The position numbers were made by a program, and so were the translations under genes. This document shows, in pieces, positions 33,171-41,258 of a stretch of 64,000 nt of DNA. Every line of letters begins with the position of its first letter. The first letter of the stretch is position 1. A model generated the notes under the pieces. The model saw only the letters and a list, made by a program, of their open reading frames with translations. It was not told the DNA's origin and ran no database searches. Source of the DNA: an uncultured Megasphaera sp. (GTDB lineage: Bacteria; Bacillota; Negativicutes; Veillonellales; Megasphaeraceae); contig CAKPVJ010000009.1 in the NCBI GenBank assembly GCA_934193515.1, positions 1 to 64,000 of the forward strand, in the 5' to 3' direction.

Positions 33171-33851
33171 TTACGCCATATCGGCCTGTATAGCATCCAA
33201 AACGGGCAACAGCCGTTTTTCCAATGCCTGCTCCAATTCCTTGAGGGAAGACGTATCAAAATCATGGACTAGATTCGGAAAATTATGAATACGCCGTTCC
33301 GCAAAAAAATCATCACGCAGTACGTTATACATGAGAGATAATCCGCTTTGCGTTTCTTCTTGATAATAGGACAGTATCATATAGGACCCGTTAATAATCC
33401 GCACGGCTTCATTCGGGCGAATCAGCCGCGTAAAGCCATGGTATTCGGTCGGCAAAAACCGGTCCCATTGGACGACAGGAATTCCTTTGTCTTTTAGGAT
33501 CACGCTGAAATTGCAGGCTGGTTCTACATAGTAGTCATGAATCAGACGAGCCAGCCGTTGTTCTACCATCGAGCGGAACAACGCAAAATCACTCGTAATA
33601 AATTCAATCAGCGCAAATTCCAGCATGCCAATATCCGTGCGCACAGAAAATTCTTCTGAGTCCGGATTCAATACAGCCCGTACAGTCCAATGATTCACAG
33701 GATTGCTATACAGGAACAGCAAGTATTCCTTATCAGCCCCATTTTCCTGTATCATGCGATATTCTGCCGATAACTGAAAATCTCCCACCTGAAGTGGGAG
33801 AATAGAAGCGATATTCCATTGTTTGAGTGTTTCAATCAATGTATCATCCAT
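33171..33851 (-). CDS. Hypothetical protein immediately downstream of tRNA-Leu(CAG)
   Basis: 226 residues, soluble, no signal peptide. I do not recognise the family. It has alternating charged and aromatic segments (YRMIQENGADKEYLLFLYSNPV, NPDSEEFSVRTDIGMLEFALIEFITSD) and looks like an alpha/beta protein of coding quality. The ATG is only 10 bases from the tRNA CCA end, and no Shine-Dalgarno sequence is visible, which is unlike every neighbour. A CTCCCAC/GTGGGAG hairpin at 33781-33801 lies inside the beginning of the frame. The true start may be further in, or the mRNA may be released by tRNA 3' processing. Confidence 0.65.
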   Translation of the reverse strand: MDDTLIETLKQWNIASILPLQVGDFQLSAEYRMIQENGADKEYLLFLYSNPVNHWTVRAVLNPDSEEFSVRTDIGMLEFALIEFITSDFALFRSMVEQRLARLIHDYYVEPACNFSVILKDKGIPVVQWDRFLPTEYHGFTRLIRPNEAVRIINGSYMILSYYQEETQSGLSLMYNVLRDDFFAERRIHNFPNLVHDFDTSSLKELEQALEKRLLPVLDAIQADMA

Positions 33852-33861
33852 AATAAAAATG

Positions 33862-33946
33862 TGGTGCGGTTGGCGGGAGTTGAACCCGCACGATCAGAGA
33901 TCACTGCCGCCTGAAGACAGCGCGTCTGCCATTCCGCCACAACCGC
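33862..33946 (-). tRNA. tRNA-Leu, anticodon CAG
   Basis: Class II tRNA with a long variable arm. The acceptor GCGGTTG at the 5' end (33946 downward) pairs with CAACCGC near the 3' end, followed by discriminator A and encoded CCA (33864-33862). The anticodon stem CTGTC/GGCAG holds the loop TTCAGGC, anticodon CAG, reading CUG. No clear promoter was seen, so it may be co-transcribed with the lytic transglycosylase gene upstream, whose stop is 10 bases away. Confidence 0.93.
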
Positions 33947-33955
33947 ACATCTTAA

Positions 33956-34531
33956 CTAAAAACCATAAAGGTGTTTATATTGCTGTTCGTTCAGCAAAAC
34001 TATCTTAACATACTCACGGGTTTCTGTAAAGGGTATTTTTTCTATTTCTGAAAAATCTTTTTGCCAGCCATACTCTTCTATCCAGGAATCCACATACCCG
34101 CGGCCTGCATTATAGGCGGCTAATGCCAATACTTTGTTCCCGTCGTACTCCTTTAACAAATACGCCAAATACCATGTTCCCAGGCGGATATTTGTCTGTA
34201 CGTTGCTCAGCTTATCCGGCGTATATCCCGTCATATGCATCTGCTCAGCAATCCACGATGCCGTATCGGGCATAATCTGCATCAAGCCTTCTGCTCCTCT
34301 ATGGGAAGAAGCTCCTTCGTCAAATTTGCTTTCCACTAAAATAACGGCGGCAACCAATGCCGGATCTACGCCGTCTTCATATGAATATTGGCGCACCATA
34401 TAGTCATATTGAAGCGGATACACAAATTTTCGCATTACCTCATCTTTCCAATGATAAAAATAGTTGACAGAAAAACAAAGCAGTGCAACCGCTATTAGAA
34501 TTTTTCCTCTTGTATGCGTTTTTCGTCTCAA
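33956..34531 (-). CDS. Lytic transglycosylase, SLT domain
   Basis: 191 residues. One N-terminal membrane anchor or signal (about 10-27), then an SLT-type catalytic domain. The catalytic glutamate is in AAVILVESKFDEGASS, with the family text GAEGLMQIMPDTASWIAEQ and ALAAYNAGRGYVDSW. It cleaves peptidoglycan glycan strands to 1,6-anhydromuramic ends. TTG start at 34531 after TAGGAG. Ten bases from the coaE stop, so part of the polA-mutM-coaE run. Confidence 0.92.
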   Translation of the reverse strand: MRRKTHTRGKILIAVALLCFSVNYFYHWKDEVMRKFVYPLQYDYMVRQYSYEDGVDPALVAAVILVESKFDEGASSHRGAEGLMQIMPDTASWIAEQMHMTGYTPDKLSNVQTNIRLGTWYLAYLLKEYDGNKVLALAAYNAGRGYVDSWIEEYGWQKDFSEIEKIPFTETREYVKIVLLNEQQYKHLYGF

Positions 34532-34540
34532 TGCAAACTC

Positions 34541-35149
34541 CTACCGTTTTTCCAATCGCACTAACAGCTGCTTCCACTGTTTTTGCACTTGTTTTTCCGT
34601 GTTTTCCAAAGACGCCGTATTGTCAATGATGACCTGTGACAAAGACCGTTTTTCATCAATGGGAAACTGGGAATGAATACGCGCCAGCGCTTCTTCTTTC
34701 GTATAGCCGTTGCGTGCCATGAGCCGCGTAAGCTGCGTTGCCGCATCTACGTATACAAGCCATACTTCATCAACGTACGAGTGATATTTTACCTCAAACA
34801 GCAAAGGCATGTCAAGAAAAACTATCTTCGTACCGGCATTTTCCAGCATCGCAGTACGGCGGTCTATTTCTCGGTGAATCAAAGGAAACAAAATATCTTC
34901 CAGTTCTTTTTTTCGCGCTGTGTCGGTGAAAACGACACTGCCGATATATGCTCTGTTCATCGTTCCGTCCGACAGCAGCGCCTGTGGGCCAAATGCATGG
35001 ACTACGGCCTGCAGTCCTTCTGAACCGGGCTGCACTACATCTCTGGCAATGATATCGCAGTCAATAATCGCTGCGCCGTAATCACGAAGCATAGAAACCA
35101 CTGTACTTTTGCCGGATGCAATCCCGCCGGTCAACCCAATTTTATACAT
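34541..35149 (-). CDS. coaE: Dephospho-CoA kinase
   Basis: 202 residues. It performs the last step of coenzyme A synthesis. Walker A is GLTGGIASGKST, and the family's DCDIIARDVVQPGSEG and FLDMPLLFEVKYHSYVDEVWLVY are intact. Twelve bases after mutM. Confidence 0.95.
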   Translation of the reverse strand: MYKIGLTGGIASGKSTVVSMLRDYGAAIIDCDIIARDVVQPGSEGLQAVVHAFGPQALLSDGTMNRAYIGSVVFTDTARKKELEDILFPLIHREIDRRTAMLENAGTKIVFLDMPLLFEVKYHSYVDEVWLVYVDAATQLTRLMARNGYTKEEALARIHSQFPIDEKRSLSQVIIDNTASLENTEKQVQKQWKQLLVRLEKR

Positions 35150-35161
35150 AACAATACCTCC

Positions 35162-35983
35162 CTACAGCTGACAGTGCGGGCAATAATGCGTCCCTCTGCC
35201 AGCTAGTTTCTTATACTGAATCGGCTTGCCGCAGAAGACGCAGGCTTGTCCTTCCCGTCCATAGACCAGCAGATGGTCTTGGTTTTGGCCTTCTCTTCCG
35301 CTTCCATTCACAAAATCACGAATCGTCGTCCCGCCGTATTTGATTCCTTCCTGCAGCACATGGACAATGGCGTCATGCAGTTTAACTGTTTCCTCTGCCG
35401 TAATGGCGCAGCAGCGTCTAAACGGTGAAATCCGAGCCAAAAACAAGGCTTCATCGACATAAATGTTGCCGAGTCCTGCTACCTTGGTCTGGTCCAGCAA
35501 AAAGCTTTTACTATACCGCTGGCTTTTAGACAGCATGCTGCCCAAATACGCCGCCGTAAATTCAGGGCTGTTGCCGTCAGGCCCCAGCGTATCATATCCT
35601 TTGATGCCAGTCGGCCCCTGCGGCGGCACAAGCCATAAACAGCCAAAGGTGCGAATATCCCGATACACCAGGGTGCCTTCACTGAGCGAAAAAATAATAT
35701 GAGCCGCTTTAATATCATCCTGCCAATGCGGTATGTATATCAGGCTGCCGGTCATACGCAGATGCACAAGCAGCGAATACGGGCCGCTGCACTGCAAAAA
35801 TAAATATTTTCCCCTGCGCCGTACCGTTTCAATGGTCTGGCCTGTCAAGCGTTTTACAAACTCATCGGGCCCGGCATTTTTAATCAGCCGGGCCAGACGG
35901 ACATCGATATGTGTCATTCGTTTGCCTGAAACATACTGATTGATATACGCGCGGACTGTTTCTACTTCCGGTAATTCAGGCAT
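35162..35983 (-). CDS. mutM: Formamidopyrimidine-DNA glycosylase (MutM/Fpg)
   Basis: 273 residues. It removes 8-oxoguanine and nicks the site. The catalytic N-terminal proline and glutamate are in MPELPEVETVR, which fixes the start at 35983 (GGAGGACGT in front) and rules out the in-frame ATG at 36010. The lysine in RRGKYLFLQ and the C-terminal zinc finger CVFCGKPIQ...HYCPHCQ are present. Nine bases after polA. Confidence 0.96.
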   Translation of the reverse strand: MPELPEVETVRAYINQYVSGKRMTHIDVRLARLIKNAGPDEFVKRLTGQTIETVRRRGKYLFLQCSGPYSLLVHLRMTGSLIYIPHWQDDIKAAHIIFSLSEGTLVYRDIRTFGCLWLVPPQGPTGIKGYDTLGPDGNSPEFTAAYLGSMLSKSQRYSKSFLLDQTKVAGLGNIYVDEALFLARISPFRRCCAITAEETVKLHDAIVHVLQEGIKYGGTTIRDFVNGSGREGQNQDHLLVYGREGQACVFCGKPIQYKKLAGRGTHYCPHCQL

Positions 35984-35991
35984 ACGTCCTC

Positions 35992-38568
35992 CTATTTCGC
36001 TTCTTCCCAATTTTTTCCATAATGAATATCCACAATAAGCGGCACAGACAGCGTGACGATATGTTCCATCGTATCTTTGAGCAGCGCTGCCGCTTCTTCC
36101 CGTTCATCTGCCGGCACTTCCAAGACCAATTCGTCATGCACCTGTACTAACAGCTGGCTCTTTAGGTGCCGTTCTTCCAATTTCTGCTGTACGGCATTCA
36201 TAGCCATTTTGATAATATCTGCCGCGCTGCCTTGAATCGGCGTATTCATCGCCGTTCGTTCGGCAAACGAACGACGCGTAAAGTTTTTGCTGTTGATTTC
36301 CGGCAGCACCCGAATTCGTCCAAACATGGTTTTGGCAAAGCCGGTCTGATGGGCCTGCGCAATGAGCCCGTCCATATACGCATGAACGGTACTGTAGCGT
36401 GCAAAATATGAATCAATATATTGTTTAGCCTGCTGGCGTGAAATAGAAATATTGCGTGCCAGCCCAAAATCACTGATGCCATAGATGATGCCAAAATTAA
36501 CGGCCTTGGCGTGCGAACGCTGTTCCGGCGTAACATCCTCCCAAGGAATGCCGAATACTTCAGACGCAGTCCGGCGGTGAATGTCCTGATTTTTCAAAAA
36601 GCCGTCTACCATCGTCGGATCTTGGGACAAATGCGCCAACAACCGCAGTTCAATCTGCGAGTAATCACCGGACAAAATATACTCGTACCCTTTTCCCGGC
36701 ACAAACAAAGAACGAATTTTTCGTCCTTGTTCGGTACGAATCGGTATATTCTGCAGATTCGGATCGGAACTGCTGAGGCGTCCCGTAGCTGTCACCATTT
36801 GATTAAACGACGTATAAATCCGCCCTGTTTCGGCAGAAACCAACGGTTCCAAACCATCTAAATACGTGGAAATCAGCTTTTTCAGTGCCCGGAACTGCAA
36901 AATTTTAGGAATCATCGGATGCTTATCCAGCAACGCATCCAATACTGCTGAATCCGTTGAATAACCGGTTTTCGTCTTTTTAATCACCGGCAGCTGCAGT
37001 TTTTCAAACAGAATCACGCCCAGCTGTTTGGGCGAATTGATATTGAATGTTTCTCCGGCATCTTCATAAATTGCTTCTTCCAAGGCATCGGCTTCTAAGG
37101 ATAATTCCTGCTTCATTTCCATAAGCCGCTGCATATCTACGGTAAACCCATTCATTTCCATGACAGCCAGCGTATGAATCAACGGAATTTCGATGCGTTC
37201 ATAGAGCTGCATCAAGCCCGCTGTTGCCAACGCTTCTTTTTCCTTGGGCCAAAGCTGATACGCAAACAGCGCATCGCTGGCTGTGCACGTATTGTCATTT
37301 TCTGTATCTTCATGCAGAGGTACATCAAATGCTTCGGATAAATACAGCATACCGTACGATGTTCTGGTCGGTTCCAGCAAGTACGCCCCTAAGACGACAT
37401 CCTGCAGGACTATCGGCGTATCCGTATACTGTGACAATACTTTTACCAGCCGCTTGCCGTCCGTCGTAATGACTTCTTTGGCAGTCGTAAGCGCTGTCAT
37501 ATAGGCGGCATATTGGTCCGGCGGGATGATGCATACGCCCTGCTCAGACGCCAAAGCCAGCACTTGTACTTCCGGTACAGGCACGGTCTGGGTATACACC
37601 GCTTCTACAGCCACACGCTGTCCTGCGATGCACGTCGGCGGCATTTCACCAGCCGTGCGTATCGTCAGCTTTGTTTCCGGCTCGTTGGCAGCCAAGGCCG
37701 AAAAGCGGTCAAAGGCAGCAAACCGTTCCAATAAATTGCGAAAGCCCAAACTGCGAAACAGTGCCGTTACATCCTCTTCACGAGGCTGGGGCAAAAACAT
37801 TTCCAAGGTATATTCAATAGGGACATCGCAGCGAATCGTCGCCAATTCTTTAGACAACATAGCGTTATCTTTATGATCGGCCAGTTTTTCCTGCAGTTTT
37901 TTCCCTTTTACCTCAGCTATATGGTCATACACACCTTCGACGCTTTGAAACTGCGTAATCAATTTTAACGCCGTTTTTTCTCCTACACCGGGAACGCCGG
38001 GAATGTTGTCGGCTGTATCTCCCATCAGGGCTTTCATATCAATAACTTGTTTGGGTGTATACCCATATTCTGCCAGCATGACGTCCGGCGTAACAGCCTG
38101 CATGTTAGTAATTCCCTTTTTAGTCAGATGAACCGTGACCGTATCGTCTACGAGCTGCAGCGCATCTCTATCGCCAGTGACGACAGCTACATTCAGTGTT
38201 TTTTCCATGTGCCGGGCAATCGTACCGATAATGTCGTCTCCTTCATAGCCTTCCAATTCCAAAACATGAATTCCCAAGCAGGCTAAGACTTCCCGGATTA
38301 AGGCAAACTGAGGCCGCAGCTCATCCGGTGCCGGTTTTCGGGTTGCTTTATACCCGTCAAACAAATCATTGCGAAAAGTATGCTTTCCCTTGTCAAAAGC
38401 GACAGCTACATACTGCGGGTCGAGTTGTTCATACAGTTTTAACAGCATATTCAAAAAGCCATACACGGCATTGGTCGGCCGTCCCTGGCTGTCTGTCAAA
38501 TGAGGAATCGCATAAAAGGCACGGTACAAGAGACTGCTGCCGTCAATAATTACTAATTTTTCTTTCAT
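35992..38568 (-). CDS. polA: DNA polymerase I
   Basis: 858 residues. The 5' nuclease domain (about 1-290) has YRAFYAIPHLTDSQGRPTNA and the metal-binding GDRDALQLVDD. The polymerase domain has SGDYSQIELRLLAHLS, RSHAKAVNFGIIYGISDFGL and QVHDELVLEVP. The middle (about 300-460) is the 3'-5' exonuclease fold but lacks the DTE metal site: the corresponding text is RVAVEAVYTQT, so proofreading is probably absent, as in Bacillus PolA. The start follows GGAGGAACG. Confidence 0.97.
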   Translation of the reverse strand: MKEKLVIIDGSSLLYRAFYAIPHLTDSQGRPTNAVYGFLNMLLKLYEQLDPQYVAVAFDKGKHTFRNDLFDGYKATRKPAPDELRPQFALIREVLACLGIHVLELEGYEGDDIIGTIARHMEKTLNVAVVTGDRDALQLVDDTVTVHLTKKGITNMQAVTPDVMLAEYGYTPKQVIDMKALMGDTADNIPGVPGVGEKTALKLITQFQSVEGVYDHIAEVKGKKLQEKLADHKDNAMLSKELATIRCDVPIEYTLEMFLPQPREEDVTALFRSLGFRNLLERFAAFDRFSALAANEPETKLTIRTAGEMPPTCIAGQRVAVEAVYTQTVPVPEVQVLALASEQGVCIIPPDQYAAYMTALTTAKEVITTDGKRLVKVLSQYTDTPIVLQDVVLGAYLLEPTRTSYGMLYLSEAFDVPLHEDTENDNTCTASDALFAYQLWPKEKEALATAGLMQLYERIEIPLIHTLAVMEMNGFTVDMQRLMEMKQELSLEADALEEAIYEDAGETFNINSPKQLGVILFEKLQLPVIKKTKTGYSTDSAVLDALLDKHPMIPKILQFRALKKLISTYLDGLEPLVSAETGRIYTSFNQMVTATGRLSSSDPNLQNIPIRTEQGRKIRSLFVPGKGYEYILSGDYSQIELRLLAHLSQDPTMVDGFLKNQDIHRRTASEVFGIPWEDVTPEQRSHAKAVNFGIIYGISDFGLARNISISRQQAKQYIDSYFARYSTVHAYMDGLIAQAHQTGFAKTMFGRIRVLPEINSKNFTRRSFAERTAMNTPIQGSAADIIKMAMNAVQQKLEERHLKSQLLVQVHDELVLEVPADEREEAAALLKDTMEHIVTLSVPLIVDIHYGKNWEEAK

Positions 38569-38580
38569 ACGTTCCTCCGC

Positions 38581-38982
38581 TTACCGTTTCAAAAAAGATC
38601 TGACAATATTATATACACAATAAATAAGGAAGGCGCCAATCAAATAAGGCATTGCCATAATTAAAAAGCCCAAGGCGCTGACAATAATGGCCAATATGCA
38701 AAACACAATAACACCCAAAGCCAGCTTGACACGCCAAGACAAGCCGGATGTCATAATATGAATACCGCTGGGTCCCTGCGGGCCCTGCTGTTGTCTATAC
38801 GATTCTTCGTATAGCTTCTTTTGTTCCTGCACAGTACCATCTTCTTCTATGGTCTGCCCCCGAAAGCTGTCCCGTTCATGATTGGACATTACCTTGGCTT
38901 CTTCCTGCTGTGCAATGCGATGGCATACTTCACACAATCCATCGTCATATACAGCTTCTCTATCACAAAAACGACATTTCAT
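38581..38982 (-). CDS. Zinc-ribbon membrane protein of unknown function
   Basis: 133 residues. An N-terminal zinc ribbon (CRFCDREAVYDDGLCEVC, two CxxC pairs within 20 residues) is followed by a charged/glutamine-rich linker (about 25-75) and two hydrophobic segments (about 80-125). The start at 38982 has AGGAGGAAC; the ATG at 39018 is rejected. Single gene between polA and htpG. I do not recognise a specific family; the layout resembles small zinc-ribbon membrane proteins common in Firmicutes. Confidence 0.7.
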   Translation of the reverse strand: MKCRFCDREAVYDDGLCEVCHRIAQQEEAKVMSNHERDSFRGQTIEEDGTVQEQKKLYEESYRQQQGPQGPSGIHIMTSGLSWRVKLALGVIVFCILAIIVSALGFLIMAMPYLIGAFLIYCVYNIVRSFLKR

Positions 38983-39058
38983 ATAGTTCCTCCTGATATG
39001 GTATATACCTGTATACAAACAGCAATATAGTCTTAAATTCGTATCTATTATATCATAA

Positions 39059-39105
39059 GAAAAAACCTGTGTCTTCCACGATGCAGATGGGGAAACACAG
39101 GTTTA
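39059..39105 (-). terminator. Terminator of htpG
   Basis: AAACCTGTGT pairs with ACACAGGTTT and is followed by TTTTT, 30 bp beyond the stop. Confidence 0.85.
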
Positions 39106-39134
39106 TCATTTTTATATGTATTCTTCTTTTATTT

Positions 39135-41087
39135 TTATTTTGCCATCATTTCAGCTACTTTATTAGCAAAGGCTGCCGGGTCATCCGGCATAATGCCTTC
39201 CAATAACAATGCCTGATCGTAGAGCATCTTACAGTAATCTTTAAATTCCGGTGTATCTTTGCCTGCATCATGAACAGCCTGCAGTTTAGCAAACAGCTGA
39301 TGCTGCGGGTTGATTTCCAAAATACGGCGTGCTTTCAGCATCGGATTATCTGCTGCGGCAAAGGCTTGTTCCATCGCCAGGGACGGGCCGGCTGCATCGG
39401 CAACGAGGCAGACAGCGCCGGTTTTCAGACGGTTGGATAAACGTACATCCACTACTTTACCATCGAGGAAGTCTTTCATATCTTTTAAAAGGCCTTCATT
39501 ATTTTTGGCCAAATCTTCATTTTTCTTCTTTTCTTCTTTGAATGCATCATCTTCCAAATCCAAGTCGCCGCGGCTGATAGAATGGAACTGTTTGCCGTCA
39601 TATTCCCGAATAGCTTCTACAGCAAATTCATCGACTGGGTCGGTCATGCAGAGGACTTCAATATCTCTATCGCGGAGCATTTCCATCTGCGGCAGCGCTT
39701 CAATAGCGTCTTTATCTTTACCCGTTGCATAATAAATCTTCTTCTGGCCGTCTTTCATGCGGCTGACATATTCTTTCAACGTGCAGAGCTTGCCGTCTTT
39801 GGAAGACATAAAGAGAAGCAAATCTTTCAATTTATCGACATTGTTTTCACCGGTCATCATACCGCTGTATACGCCGATTTTTAAGGATTTGCCATATTCA
39901 GCCCAGAATTTTTCATATTTTTCACGATTCTTTTCCAGGTTGCGGGCCAAGGTCTTCAAAATATTCTTTTCCAAATTGCGGCCAATCAGCTTCAATTCAC
40001 GGCTCTTCTGCAGCAGTTCACGGGAAATGTTCAGTGACAAATCCGGAGAATCTACCAGCCCTTTGACGAAGCGCAGGTAATCCGGCAGCAAGTCTTTGCA
40101 TTTGTCCATGATGAAGACATGGCGGGAAAACAGCTGAATGCCCGGTTCATAATCAGAATAATAGAGGTTAAACGGTGCGCTGCCCGGAATAAACAAGAGC
40201 GCTGTATAATCAACAGCACCTTCGACGCGCGTATGGAAAATTTCCATGGGGTCGTCCCATTCGTAGAACTGATGCTGGAAAAATTCTTTGTATTCTTCCG
40301 GTTTGATATCCGATTTATTGCGTGTCCACAACGGCTGCATAGAATTGAGCGTCCGTGTTTCCGTATGTTCTTCTTCCGGCGCATCTTCGATTACGTTGCC
40401 GTCTTTATCTTTTGGTTTTTCTTTGGTCGTAAATTCCATCGTAATCGGGTAGCGGATATAATCAGAATATTTCTTGACCAAACTCTGCAGCGTCATTTTA
40501 TCCGTATAATTTTCTTCTGAATCGCTGCCGTAAAATTCTTTGCCTAAATGCAGGATAATGGACGTGCCATGTTTTGGCTTTTCACATTCTTCCAACGTGT
40601 ACTGGCCGTCACCGGCAGATTCCCATTTATATGCCTGTGCTTCGCCGGCCTTACGCGTAACGACTGTAACCGTATCGGCAACCATAAATGCAGAATAAAA
40701 ACCAACACCGAATTGGCCGATGAGGTCTTTATCCGTACTGCTGTCTGAATCTTGCGCTTCTTTCAATTTTTCCAAAAATGCTTTGGTCCCGGATTTGGCG
40801 ATGGTCCCCAAATTCTGCATGAGGTCTTCTTTGTTCATGCCCAAGCCATTATCAGAAATCGTCAGCGTATGCGCTGCTTCATCCGGCGTCAAATGGATTT
40901 CAAATCCTGTATCCCCTTCAAGCAAATCGCTGTTTGTCAACGACTGGTAATGCAGTTTATCAATCGCATCAGATGCGTTGGAAATCAATTCACGTAAGAA
41001 AATTTCATGATTCGTATAAATAGAATGGACCATCAAGTCCAGTAACTGTTTCGTTTCTGCCTGAAATTCAAATGTTTCTTTTGCCAT
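39135..41087 (-). CDS. htpG: Hsp90-family chaperone HtpG
   Basis: 650 residues. The N-terminal GHKL ATPase domain has EIFLRELISNASDAIDKLH, ISDNGLGMNKEDL and IGQFGVGFYSAFMVAD; middle and C-terminal dimerisation domains follow. The start is the ATG at 41087 with AAGGAG, which yields MAKETFEFQAE; the extension to 41120 runs into the CIRCE element and is rejected. Controlled by the promoter and CIRCE site immediately upstream. Confidence 0.96.
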   Translation of the reverse strand: MAKETFEFQAETKQLLDLMVHSIYTNHEIFLRELISNASDAIDKLHYQSLTNSDLLEGDTGFEIHLTPDEAAHTLTISDNGLGMNKEDLMQNLGTIAKSGTKAFLEKLKEAQDSDSSTDKDLIGQFGVGFYSAFMVADTVTVVTRKAGEAQAYKWESAGDGQYTLEECEKPKHGTSIILHLGKEFYGSDSEENYTDKMTLQSLVKKYSDYIRYPITMEFTTKEKPKDKDGNVIEDAPEEEHTETRTLNSMQPLWTRNKSDIKPEEYKEFFQHQFYEWDDPMEIFHTRVEGAVDYTALLFIPGSAPFNLYYSDYEPGIQLFSRHVFIMDKCKDLLPDYLRFVKGLVDSPDLSLNISRELLQKSRELKLIGRNLEKNILKTLARNLEKNREKYEKFWAEYGKSLKIGVYSGMMTGENNVDKLKDLLLFMSSKDGKLCTLKEYVSRMKDGQKKIYYATGKDKDAIEALPQMEMLRDRDIEVLCMTDPVDEFAVEAIREYDGKQFHSISRGDLDLEDDAFKEEKKKNEDLAKNNEGLLKDMKDFLDGKVVDVRLSNRLKTGAVCLVADAAGPSLAMEQAFAAADNPMLKARRILEINPQHQLFAKLQAVHDAGKDTPEFKDYCKMLYDQALLLEGIMPDDPAAFANKVAEMMAK

Positions 41088-41113
41088 AATCAGCAGTCTC
41101 CTTCTTGAATGTA

Positions 41114-41179
41114 TTAGCACTCCCTTCGTGTGAGTGCCAGTCTCTGTTTATATAATACAATAAAAAGTCAAATAGTCAA
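41114..41179 (-). promoter_or_regulatory. htpG promoter with CIRCE element (HrcA operator)
   Basis: CIRCE: TTAGCACTC (41114-41122), 9-bp spacer, GAGTGCCAG (41132-41140), a near-perfect match to the HrcA operator. Upstream on the minus strand are TTGACT (41174-41179), 16 bp and TATTAT (41152-41157), so the operator covers the start-site region. Confidence 0.85.
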
Positions 41180-41191
41180 TAGAAAAATAAA

Positions 41192-41250
41192 AAATAAGCA
41201 GCCAATGCACAGACCATTTGAAAGACAATCCATGATGTGCTGCTTATTTC
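41192..41250 (-). terminator. Terminator of the phosphohexomutase gene
   Basis: Minus-strand AATAAGCAGC pairs with GCTGCTTATT across a 30-nt loop and is followed by TTTTTATTTTTC. Confidence 0.75.
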
Positions 41251-41258
41251 ATACAGTA

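Noticed and set aside
33862..33946. tRNA-Sec (anticodon TCA) reading of this tRNA
   Set aside because: With the loop read as CTTCAGG the stem does not pair; CTGTC/GGCAG with loop TTCAGGC does, giving Leu(CAG). The acceptor stem has 7 pairs, not 8.
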